The translations under genes were made by a program, and so were the position numbers. DNA of 5,840 nucleotides from a bacterium UBP15_UBA6099 (GTDB taxonomy: Bacteria; UBP15; UBA6099), in contig DIWT01000031.1 in assembly GCA_002435745.1 (NCBI GenBank), positions 31,352-37,191 on the forward strand, written 5' to 3'. The notes beneath the pieces were generated by a model. The model saw only the letters and a program-made list of their open reading frames with translations, did no database searches and had not been told where the DNA came from. This document shows, in pieces, positions 1 to 5,681 of this stretch; position 1 is the stretch's first letter; each line of letters opens with the position of its first letter.

Positions 1-6
1 AGGGGC

Positions 7-44
7 GCGGGGAAACCTATTTTTGCAAAAAATGGTTTCCCCGC
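7..44. repeat. Long inverted repeat / hairpin downstream of the DUF362 gene
   Basis: GCGGGGAAACC (7-17) is perfectly complementary to GGTTTCCCCGC (34-44), giving an 11-bp stem. The inner segment (T-run 20-24, A-run 27-32) can pair further after a one-base bulge, making one long hairpin with a tiny loop. It lies 39 bases past the DUF362 stop. It may end or stabilise that transcript, but neither side has a T-run immediately after the stem: the minus-strand sequence that follows is GCCCCT, then the window ends. It is therefore not a textbook intrinsic terminator. It could also be one copy of a dispersed palindromic repeat. Confidence 0.6.
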
Positions 45-83
45 AAACTTATGGAAAAATCATTAAAAAAAGCATTTGCGAAA

Positions 84-1403
84 TTAACGTTTTACGCGGG
101 GAGGGACGATGCGGGTTACGCGCGCCTTGGAGCCGCGCAGCTTGCTCTCGGCAAGAAGGGCGAGCGATTTCACAGGCCCGGCGCCTTTGCGGGTCACCAT
201 CATCGCGTTTATCCCCATCAGCCCCATAAGAGCGGAGCATGTGGCCGCCAGATTGTTGCAGCCGGGCGAGGTGAAAACTTTCCCACGTCCCAGCCTCGCG
301 CGAAGCTCTCCGGCCCGCTCTTCTATCGCGCAGTCGCCCACAACCAGAACCGGCGTGTCGATCCGCGCGATTTCCTCCGCGTCCGTCCCTTTCCCCATCA
401 CTATCGCAAAGTCGTGGAAACATCCGATGTCGTTGGCAAACACTTCAAGGGCCGTTTCAGGGTTCCTTCGGCAGCCTTCCTCGCAACAGCGCTCCCGGCC
501 TCGCGCTATTTTCACTCCCGGAGGAAACCGGTCGAGAAGCTGGTGGGAGAGAGACATGCGGCGCTGTTCGAGCAGTTCGGCCCCTTCGATGCTCGCCTGC
601 GACAAGTCCCAGCATCCCGCTCCGTCCTCTTTCAGCAACCGAAGGTGCTCTACGTCGTCCACCTCGTAGCCCATCAGCCGCGCGCCCGCGACGTCCGCCG
701 CCAGCGTGTCTCCGCTCCCTATCAGCAGTCCTACGGGGACGATGCACTCGGAGGCGAATTTCTCGGCCGTGTAGTGGCCTCGGTTCACCGCTACCCGGCC
801 GTCGATGAGGGTGAAGTCCGGCTTGACCGTCAGATAGATGTCGGCAAGTTTCCTGTGCAGCAGCCAGTTGTGGTCGCGTATTCGGGAGCTTTGATGCACG
901 AGGCCGAACTGGTTTTTCACACCCAGAGTAACTTGGCTCATAGAATGCGTCTTGAGCATAGGGATGTTTATGTATAGGTTTTCGTCGCGCCGCCGGATGA
1001 ACTTTTCGACGACAAGCTCGGAGAGATCTATCGCGTAGTCGAAGTTGGGGAGATTGACAGGCGCCGCCGCGGTCTCGTCGAGGAACACCGGGATGGCCCC
1101 TTCGCGCGCGCACATCTTGGTCATCCCCGTCGCCTCGAACACCAGCCGGGTGAAGTTGCCCTGAGTGCAGTTTTCGATGACATACACCGCGCGCGCGCCG
1201 TCCGCCTTGAACCGGCGAACAACCGCTCCGACCAGTTCCGGGTCGGTGAAAACATTCGGCTTGAAATCTATCGCGTTCACTTTGATAAAGACGTCGCGAG
1301 AGCTTTTCAGCAACGCGCCCGCCCCGCCGAACGCCGCGAACATCTTCCTGACCGCCTCGTCTAGCCCGGATCCCCTTGTGTCAACAACTTTTATTTTTGT
1401 CAT
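84..1403 (-). CDS. DUF362-family protein with cysteine-rich C-terminal extension
   Basis: This is a 439-residue protein of the DUF362 (COG2006) family, whose biochemical role is not established. Family signatures visible in the N-terminal two thirds are a strand followed by KVN (K41-N43), a TDPEL motif (53-57), IPMLKTH (147-153) and the LGVKNQFGLV segment (160-169). The C-terminal part (about 300-439) lacks the CxxCxxCxxxCP ferredoxin pattern found in many relatives. It instead carries scattered cysteines: CCEEGC (306-311), C328, C358, and C382/C389 in a GCNNLAATC segment. These could bind a metal or Fe-S centre, but that is inference. There is no signal peptide or membrane segment, so it is probably cytoplasmic. 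The start is the ATG at 1403, with only a weak close Shine-Dalgarno (GAGCGGA, 1407-1413). A 219-base gap containing a terminator separates it from the upstream hydrolase gene, so it probably has its own promoter. Family membership is secure and function is unknown. Confidence 0.88.
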   Translation of the reverse strand: MTKIKVVDTRGSGLDEAVRKMFAAFGGAGALLKSSRDVFIKVNAIDFKPNVFTDPELVGAVVRRFKADGARAVYVIENCTQGNFTRLVFEATGMTKMCAREGAIPVFLDETAAAPVNLPNFDYAIDLSELVVEKFIRRRDENLYINIPMLKTHSMSQVTLGVKNQFGLVHQSSRIRDHNWLLHRKLADIYLTVKPDFTLIDGRVAVNRGHYTAEKFASECIVPVGLLIGSGDTLAADVAGARLMGYEVDDVEHLRLLKEDGAGCWDLSQASIEGAELLEQRRMSLSHQLLDRFPPGVKIARGRERCCEEGCRRNPETALEVFANDIGCFHDFAIVMGKGTDAEEIARIDTPVLVVGDCAIEERAGELRARLGRGKVFTSPGCNNLAATCSALMGLMGINAMMVTRKGAGPVKSLALLAESKLRGSKARVTRIVPPRVKR

Positions 1404-1539
1404 GTTTCCGCTCGTTCTATATTGTGCGACCAGTTGAGAAGAACCGCCCGCAACTATTTCAAAAGCTTTTCACAATTTTACGTTGTTGTCTAGCCGGGGA
1501 GGCGGTGCGAGGGAGCGCGGCGGGCTGGGGAAAACGCAA
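1404..1539 (-). other. Spacer likely carrying the DUF362 promoter (boxes not resolved)
   Basis: This is the non-coding stretch between the hairpin terminator of the upstream hydrolase and the DUF362 start. On the coding strand it is locally AT-rich, with TTGTGA and TTGAAA tracts and a perfect 10-bp palindrome AAAAGCTTTT (1461-1470). A promoter is expected here because of the terminator upstream, but I cannot pair a convincing -35 with a -10. A TATAGA at 1416-1421 sits too close to the start codon. No open frame here looks like a gene. Confidence 0.35.
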
Positions 1540-1571
1540 GCGCCGCCCCGGGAATGTCCCGGAGGCGGCGC
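1540..1571 (-). terminator. Probable rho-independent terminator after the IolN-like gene
   Basis: GCGCCGCC-CCGGG (1540-1552) pairs with CCCGG-A-GGCGGCGC (1558-1571). This gives a 13-bp GC-rich stem with one bulged A (1563) and a 5-base loop. Read on the minus strand, the stem is followed by TTGCGTTTT, a moderately T-rich tail. It starts 51 bases after the stop of the hydrolase gene. The orientation fits termination of the minus-strand transcript, since the plus-strand side has no T-run. A weaker 5-bp hairpin (1598-1614) lies between it and the stop codon. Confidence 0.65.
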
Positions 1572-1622
1572 GGAGCGCGCAAACTGATGTGGCCTCGGCG
1601 GCGGGCTAAGCCGCTTCTGGTG

Positions 1623-2654
1623 TCAGAACGGATAGCCGAGGGAATACAGTGATTTCCAGCCTTTGGAGAGCGGCTTCTTGGTGAGAGCGTCAAGCTCTTC
1701 TTTGGAGCGTTCGCAGATTTCGTTGCCGGGAGGAAGCTTTCCCGGAGGGAAGGCTTCTCCGATGTCTTCGATGAGTTGCACCATGTAGTCGAGCAGGGCG
1801 CTGATGCCGGGTTTTGCTTTTTCCGGGTCGGCCAGAGTCGATTTGCCGACGCAGCCTTCGGGGTAAGCGGAGATCTCGATAGGCCCGCAGCCGACCTGAC
1901 CGTACCATGCGATGGGCCTGTTGAGCAGGTTGCCCGCCTTGTCGATGTGCCCGTCCTTCATGTATCCGCGCGGCACGGTGTCGCACGCTTGCTTCATGTC
2001 GAAGAATTCGGGGAACAAGGCCAGCGACCACGACGTCTCTACTTCGTCCGCGTGGATGAAGTTCGTGTCGTACATCCCGCCTTCGGATTTCAGTTTGAAG
2101 TAATCGCGCACGGCGTGATACCAGTTGAGGTTGATGAAGACGCCGGGGACCTGAAAGTGTTTGGCGAACTGGTGGATGGCGGTCGGGATGACGTATTCCT
2201 GTCCGTGACCGTTCAGCAAAATCATCTTGCGGAAGCCCGCGTTCCAGAAACCGGCCATCATGGCTTTGAGCATGCCGATGAAGTATTCTTCGGGCACGAG
2301 AACGGTGCCGGGCATTCCCATGTGGTGGTAGGGGTGGGAGCCGTACCACAGGGGCTGGGCGACGGTGCAACCGGTGACGGCGGCGACCTGTTCGGCCATG
2401 CGGGTGACGAGGAAGGTATCCTCTCCGGGGCAGGCGTGCGGGCCGTGCGCCTCTGTGCTCCCTATCGGCAGGATTATTATGTCGTTCTTCTTCAGCCGCT
2501 TTTCAATTTTCGCCCACGGCATGTTCTGGAAATAGATTTCGTCCGGGCTTTCCATCTTGCCGTCCGCCGGCAGTTGCCATTTGTGTTTCTTCGGAATCCC
2601 GCGCGACGGTTTCCCGGCGCTCTTCTTTGCTGTTTTCGCTTTTGCTTTTGCCAT
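1623..2654 (-). CDS. iolN: Creatininase-family hydrolase, IolN-like (3-dehydro-scyllo-inosose hydrolase)
   Basis: This is a 343-residue member of the creatininase/amidohydrolase superfamily, a metal-dependent cytoplasmic hydrolase fold. Metal-site motifs visible in order are GSTEAHGPH (65-73, with E68 and H70), the GEDT motif (77-80, D79), NGHGQE (148-153, H150) and HADEVETSW (201-209, E204). Conserved-looking stretches such as WYGSHPYHHMGMPGT (103-117) and RPIAWYGQVG (246-255) match my memory of IolN. In the Thermotoga inositol pathway IolN opens the ring of the diketo-inositol made by IolM. The adjacent upstream zinc dehydrogenase supports that reading. The start at 2654 has a good Shine-Dalgarno, GGGAGGGG (2662-2669, 7-base spacing). 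That start includes a lysine/alanine-rich tail (residues 1-25) before the conserved part; Met34 is an alternative start with less support. The closest alternative is another creatininase-family amidase. Confidence 0.82.
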   Translation of the reverse strand: MAKAKAKTAKKSAGKPSRGIPKKHKWQLPADGKMESPDEIYFQNMPWAKIEKRLKKNDIIILPIGSTEAHGPHACPGEDTFLVTRMAEQVAAVTGCTVAQPLWYGSHPYHHMGMPGTVLVPEEYFIGMLKAMMAGFWNAGFRKMILLNGHGQEYVIPTAIHQFAKHFQVPGVFINLNWYHAVRDYFKLKSEGGMYDTNFIHADEVETSWSLALFPEFFDMKQACDTVPRGYMKDGHIDKAGNLLNRPIAWYGQVGCGPIEISAYPEGCVGKSTLADPEKAKPGISALLDYMVQLIEDIGEAFPPGKLPPGNEICERSKEELDALTKKPLSKGWKSLYSLGYPF

Positions 2655-2710
2655 TTGTCTACCCCTCCCGCGAGGTTAAATTTGACTTTGCGCTTTCAGC
2701 GTCCCGCCCG

Positions 2711-3733
2711 TCACGGCGCGACGATTATTTCGATGCCTTCGCCGCGTTTCATAATCTCGATGCCGTCAAGGATGTCGTCGAGCTTCAAGCGGTGGGTGAT
2801 GAGCTTTTCAAGCGGCAGCTTCCCGCCCTTTAGCAGCCGTATGACCGCCGGGAAGGAGTGGTTGGAGATGAAAGTGCCGATGATGGAAAGCTCGTAGCGG
2901 GTGATCTCGTACTGGACGCACTCGCAGCAGGCGGAACTGTTCATGCCGAACAGCAACACGCGGGCGCCGCGGCGGCAGATGGACGTCGCCTCCGTCATGA
3001 GACAGCCGACGGCGTCGATCACGAGGTCGGCGCCGATGCCGGTCTCGGCCATGACAACGTCCTTGAGGCTGTCCTTTTCGGTGTTGACGATGATGTCCGC
3101 CCCCATCTTGCGGGCCATGTCCGCGCGTTGCGCGTTGACTTCGGAGACGATGACTTTGCCCGCGCCGCCGGCTTTCATGAGCGCGGTGTAATAGAGGCCT
3201 ATCGGCCCGGCTCCGAGGACGACGACCGACTCGCCGGCCATCAGCTTCGCCTTTGTCGCTCCATTCACCACGCAGGACAACGGTTCGGCGAATATCGCCA
3301 GATCCGTCGATAGGTCGGCGGGGATTTTGTGCAGGGCCTTGGCCGGGGCCAAGTTGTACTCGGCGAACCCGCCGTCGATATAGATGCCCAGAGTGGTCAT
3401 GTTCTCGCACATGTTGGGCATGGCCATCCTGCAGTACGGGCAGAGGCCGCATGTCAGGTTCGGGTCGACCGCCACGCGGTCTCCGGGTTTCAGGTGGGAG
3501 ACGGCTTTTCCTGTTTCGAGGACTTTGCCGACGTATTCGTGGCCGAGTATAGCGCCGGGGGTGGCCGGGTGGCCGGGCGGCGTTTTCAGTATCTGGCAGT
3601 CGGTTCCGCAGATGCTCGCCGCCTCGACCTTCAGCAGCACGTCGAAATCGTCTTTGATTTTAGGGATGGGGACCTGTTTCAGGACAATCTTTCCTTCGCC
3701 TTCAAAAACGGCGGCTTTCATGGTGTCGCTCAT
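2711..3733 (-). CDS. Zinc-dependent medium-chain dehydrogenase, probable inosose/polyol dehydrogenase (IolM-like)
   Basis: This is a 340-residue medium-chain dehydrogenase/reductase of the sorbitol/threonine dehydrogenase type, about normal length. Catalytic zinc ligands are C42 (in SICGTD), H65-E66 (GHEYVG) and probably E150 (AEPLSC). The structural zinc site is complete: C95, C98, C101 and C109. The Rossmann motif GAGPIG (174-179) is followed by an acidic residue E198 at the end of the second strand, which favours NAD over NADP. Substrate cannot be read from the motifs. The next gene is IolN-like, so oxidation of scyllo-inosose to the diketo form (the IolM role) is the best inference. From memory, the Thermotoga IolM is longer (about 395 residues), so I give no symbol. 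The start at 3733 has Shine-Dalgarno GGAGAGG (3743-3749, 9-base spacing). An unusual CCEC cluster (269-272) lies in the coenzyme domain. The IolN-like gene follows after 56 bases and is probably co-transcribed. Confidence 0.85.
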   Translation of the reverse strand: MSDTMKAAVFEGEGKIVLKQVPIPKIKDDFDVLLKVEAASICGTDCQILKTPPGHPATPGAILGHEYVGKVLETGKAVSHLKPGDRVAVDPNLTCGLCPYCRMAMPNMCENMTTLGIYIDGGFAEYNLAPAKALHKIPADLSTDLAIFAEPLSCVVNGATKAKLMAGESVVVLGAGPIGLYYTALMKAGGAGKVIVSEVNAQRADMARKMGADIIVNTEKDSLKDVVMAETGIGADLVIDAVGCLMTEATSICRRGARVLLFGMNSSACCECVQYEITRYELSIIGTFISNHSFPAVIRLLKGGKLPLEKLITHRLKLDDILDGIEIMKRGEGIEIIVAP

Positions 3734-3755
3734 ATATTATCGCCTCTCCGGTTGT

Positions 3756-3778
3756 CGCGCGCGGGGAGTCCGCGCGCG
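3756..3778. repeat. GC-alternating inverted repeat between NIL and dehydrogenase genes
   Basis: CGCGCGCGG (3756-3764) pairs perfectly with CCGCGCGCG (3770-3778) around a 5-base loop. It lies in the 60-base gap that separates the sulfur-carrier/NIL operon from the dehydrogenase gene. On the minus strand, the direction of these genes, it is followed by ACAACCGG and not by Ts, so it is not a standard intrinsic terminator. It may be an mRNA processing or attenuation hairpin, or a protein-binding dyad. Purine-pyrimidine alternation gives it Z-DNA potential. Confidence 0.5.
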
Positions 3779-3793
3779 TAATTTTGCTTTAAG

Positions 3794-4039
3794 TCAACTT
3801 TCCACGACGTCGCCCTGAAGCGGCTTCACCGTCGCGCCCAACCCGGTCAGATAGTCGATGCCTTCCTGAATATGCGCTTCTGAGCCGCCCTGAAGCTCGA
3901 TGGCCATCCACGCTTCGGTGGCAGACACGTCCGCGCGCCTCACGTTCGGGGAAAGGTCGTATTCCTTGACCAGCTTGTAGAGTATCGGCTCCTTGACGAG
4001 GTCGGCGCTCATAGACACGTGCAGCCTTTTTCTTATCAT
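3794..4039 (-). CDS. Small NIL-domain protein
   Basis: This is an 81-residue protein consisting almost wholly of a NIL domain, the ferredoxin-like alpha/beta module found at the C-terminus of methionine-importer ATPases (MetN) and in proteins tied to sulfur amino-acid synthesis. The fold pattern is visible: strand RLHVSMS (5-11), helix PILYKLVKEYDL (18-29), SPNVRRADVS (30-39) where the family usually has the N-I-L stretch, strand EAWMAIELQGG (42-52), a second helix (HIQEGIDYLTGLG, 56-68) and a last strand (ATVKPL, 69-74). There are no cysteines, so unlike the ferredoxin-NIL fusions it carries no Fe-S cluster. The start is the ATG at 4039, one base after the stop of the sulfur carrier and 4 bases after GGAGGA. 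The longer frame back to 4066 would add a proline-rich tail overlapping the carrier and is not favoured. Its role is probably ligand sensing or binding in sulfur/methionine metabolism, by context. Confidence 0.82.
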   Translation of the reverse strand: MIRKRLHVSMSADLVKEPILYKLVKEYDLSPNVRRADVSATEAWMAIELQGGSEAHIQEGIDYLTGLGATVKPLQGDVVES

Positions 4040-4040
4040 T

Positions 4041-4316
4041 TCATCCTCCGGCGGCGGCGGGCACAATCTCTATCGAGTCTCCGTCCCGCAATTCCGTTTC
4101 CGCGCCGTTAAGCTCGAAAATGTCTTTTCCGTTCACGTAGAGCCTGATGAAGCGGCGTATGCCGCCGTCGCCCGTCGTGAGCCTGTCGCGCAGGCCCGGA
4201 GCGAGCGTTTCCAGCGCCCGAATCGCCTCGTAAACGGTCGCGGCCTCGACCTCCGCCTCGGAGGCTCCGCCCGCCAGCCGCCTGAACGGGCCGGGTATCA
4301 TAATTCTAACGGGCAT
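4041..4316 (-). CDS. MoaD/ThiS/CysO-family sulfur-carrier protein
   Basis: This is a 91-residue ubiquitin-fold protein ending in PAAAGG, with the terminal Gly90-Gly91 needed for adenylation and conversion to a thiocarboxylate by an E1-like enzyme. The pattern is MoaD/ThiS-like: strand VRIMIPGPFRRLAGG (3-17), helix TVYEAIRALETLAPGL (27-42), RRFIRLYVNGKDI (54-66) and DGDSIEIVPAAAGG (78-91). It closely resembles CysO, the carrier that delivers sulfide for cysteine synthesis in Mycobacterium. It lies 31 bases after the ThrC-like gene and one base before the NIL gene, so it probably serves the ThrC-like enzyme and not molybdopterin or thiazole synthesis; no moaE or thiG is present. The start ATG has GGAGA (4325-4329) at 8-base spacing. 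No activating E1 enzyme or JAMM peptidase (Mec-type) is in the window. Family is firm; the pathway is inference. Confidence 0.88.
   Translation of the reverse strand: MPVRIMIPGPFRRLAGGASEAEVEAATVYEAIRALETLAPGLRDRLTTGDGGIRRFIRLYVNGKDIFELNGAETELRDGDSIEIVPAAAGG
4044..4049 (-). promoter_or_regulatory. Shine-Dalgarno GGAGGA for the NIL gene, inside the sulfur-carrier coding end
   Basis: The two glycine codons GGA GGA that end the sulfur-carrier protein also form a perfect Shine-Dalgarno, 4 bases before the NIL ATG at 4039. The carrier's TGA stop (4043-4041) lies between them. This arrangement fixes the NIL start and points to translational coupling. Confidence 0.75.
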
Positions 4317-4347
4317 CGGCGAAATCTCCAGAAAAAAACCGCGCGTC

Positions 4348-5610
4348 TCACATGTCGGCGGCGCCGGGCACGTTCTCCTCGCGCCTCAACTGTGTAAGGA
4401 ATGATTCAAGCTCCGATAGCTTCGGCTCAATAACCCTCGGAGGTTTCAATCTGCCGGACAGCGCTTCCGGGGCTTTCAGCCCTCCGCCGGTTATCACCGC
4501 GACCACTGTCTCCCCGGCTTTGAACGCGCGCGCGGAGGCGAGTTGTTTGAGAGCGGCGACAACCGCGCCGCCCGCAGGCTCGGCGAAGATACCCTCCTCG
4601 CGAGCGAGCGTCTTCATTCCTTCTATTATCTCGTTGTCGCTGACCGCCGCGATCGCGCCGCCGGTGTCCCGGACCGCCCGAAGCGCGTACACGCCGTCCG
4701 CCGGGTTGCCGATGGACAACGATTTGGCGAGCGTCGCCGGGGTCGCCGGCTGGATCAGCTCGGATTTCTTCCGGAACGCGGCCGCCACAGGCGCGCAGCC
4801 TTCGGCCTGCGCTCCGTGCAGTTTTGTTTCCTGCGATTTTAAAATTTCGACCGCCGTCAGTTCGGTCATTCCCTTTCGAATGGCGGTGAGAGTGGAGCCG
4901 GAGGCTATGGGGGCCACTATGTGGTCGGGGGCCAGCCATCCAAGCTGCTCGGCTATTTCGAAAGCTATCGTTTTCGCGCCCTCCGCGTAGTAGGGGCGGA
5001 GGTTGATGTTTACGAAGGCCCATCTCTCCCGCGCCATCGCCTCGTTGCAGAGAGCGTTGATGCGCTGCGTGCCGCCTTTGACGGCGATGAGCGCCGGTTC
5101 GTAAATGTTTATCGCGGCAAGCTGCGCCGGCTCCGCGTCGTGAGGAACGAATATGACGCTTTTCAGCCCCGCGCGCGCGGCGTGCGCCGCCAGCGAGTGC
5201 GCGAGATTGCCCGTCGACGCGCACGCCACCACGCCGAACCCAAGCTCCACCGCGCGGCTCACCGCCACCGCCACCATCCGGTCTTTCACCGAATGGGTGG
5301 GGTTCACCGTTTCGTCTTTGAGGTAGAGATTTTTGATGCCGAGGCGCGCGCCGAGGTTGTCGGCTTTGAGAAGCGGAGTGAAACCCGGAGAGAGGTCCAC
5401 CGGGCGCGCTCCCTCCAGAGGGAGAAGCTCCATGTAGCGCCAGATGTCGGGGGTTCCTTTTTTAATTTTTTTCCGGGTGGCCAGCTTGGAGGCCCGCTGA
5501 TAGTTGTAGTCAGCCTCAAGAGGGCCGAAACAGTAGTCGCAGACGCTGACCGCGCCGGGGTCGAAAGCCCTGCCGCATTCCTTGCATTTCAGGCCCGCGA
5601 GATTGCTCAA
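4348..5610 (-). CDS. thrC: Threonine-synthase-family PLP enzyme with N-terminal zinc ribbon (ThrC, or MetM-type homocysteine synthase)
   Basis: This is a 420-residue fold-type II PLP enzyme. A zinc ribbon opens it (C9, C12, C24, C27, ending CFGPLE), as in many bacterial ThrC proteins. The PLP lysine is K109 in NPTHSVKDR (103-111). The cofactor-contacting loop STGNLAHS spans 132-139, the phosphate loop ASGSTL 236-241, FAEPAGGA 342-349 and the closing ITGGGLKAPE 373-382. Classical ThrC converts O-phosphohomoserine to threonine. A homologous type paired with a ThiS-like carrier (MetM/MetO in Streptomyces, from memory) instead makes homocysteine from the same substrate, and the neighbouring carrier makes that a real alternative. 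The symbol is given for family, not proven reaction. The start is TTG at 5610: an in-frame TAG lies two codons upstream, no ATG or GTG precedes C9, and GGAAGGA (5620-5626) sits 9 bases upstream. It is the first gene of the operon. Confidence 0.87.
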   Translation of the reverse strand: MSNLAGLKCKECGRAFDPGAVSVCDYCFGPLEADYNYQRASKLATRKKIKKGTPDIWRYMELLPLEGARPVDLSPGFTPLLKADNLGARLGIKNLYLKDETVNPTHSVKDRMVAVAVSRAVELGFGVVACASTGNLAHSLAAHAARAGLKSVIFVPHDAEPAQLAAINIYEPALIAVKGGTQRINALCNEAMARERWAFVNINLRPYYAEGAKTIAFEIAEQLGWLAPDHIVAPIASGSTLTAIRKGMTELTAVEILKSQETKLHGAQAEGCAPVAAAFRKKSELIQPATPATLAKSLSIGNPADGVYALRAVRDTGGAIAAVSDNEIIEGMKTLAREEGIFAEPAGGAVVAALKQLASARAFKAGETVVAVITGGGLKAPEALSGRLKPPRVIEPKLSELESFLTQLRREENVPGAADM

Positions 5611-5619
5611 AAGCTACCA

Positions 5620-5626
5620 TCCTTCC
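5620..5626 (-). promoter_or_regulatory. Shine-Dalgarno deciding the TTG start of the ThrC-like gene
   Basis: GGAAGGA on the minus strand lies 9 bases before the TTG at 5610. The in-frame TAG at 5616-5614 excludes an earlier start, and the zinc-ribbon cysteines from codon 9 exclude a much later one. An out-of-frame ATG at 5620 overlaps the Shine-Dalgarno itself and opens a 34-codon frame over the start of the gene; it has no ribosome site of its own. Confidence 0.6.
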
Positions 5627-5681
5627 CGGCCCCGGAGGGGCGCGCGCGCGGCCCGCTCCCCCGCCCGCGAAATCAGATTCG

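Noticed and set aside
103..111. His106 in the ThrC PLP motif (NPTHSVKDR in protein numbering) as a novel active-site change from the NPTGSFKDR form
   Set aside because: From memory, NPTHSFKDR and NPTLSFKDR occur commonly in the zinc-ribbon branch of bacterial threonine synthases, so it is probably a subfamily trait. The coordinates given here are residue numbers of the ThrC-like protein.
51..977. Long plus-strand open frame of 308 codons opposite the DUF362 gene
   Set aside because: It is antisense to a gene with clear family motifs. Its protein is rich in Arg, His and Ala, as expected for a GC-rich shadow frame, and shows no recognisable domain.
1416..1421. TATAGA as a -10 box for the DUF362 gene
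   Set aside because: It would put the transcript start about six bases before the ATG, losing the ribosome site, and no credible -35 lies at the right distance.
1776..2897. Plus-strand open frame of 373 codons spanning the hydrolase and the end of the dehydrogenase
   Set aside because: It crosses two well-supported minus-strand genes and their spacer, has no domain pattern and low-complexity composition, so it is a shadow frame.
4040..4066. Upstream extension of the NIL gene to an ATG at 4066
   Set aside because: It would add a PPPP-containing stretch overlapping the sulfur-carrier C-terminus. The ATG at 4039 has a perfect Shine-Dalgarno and begins right at the domain.
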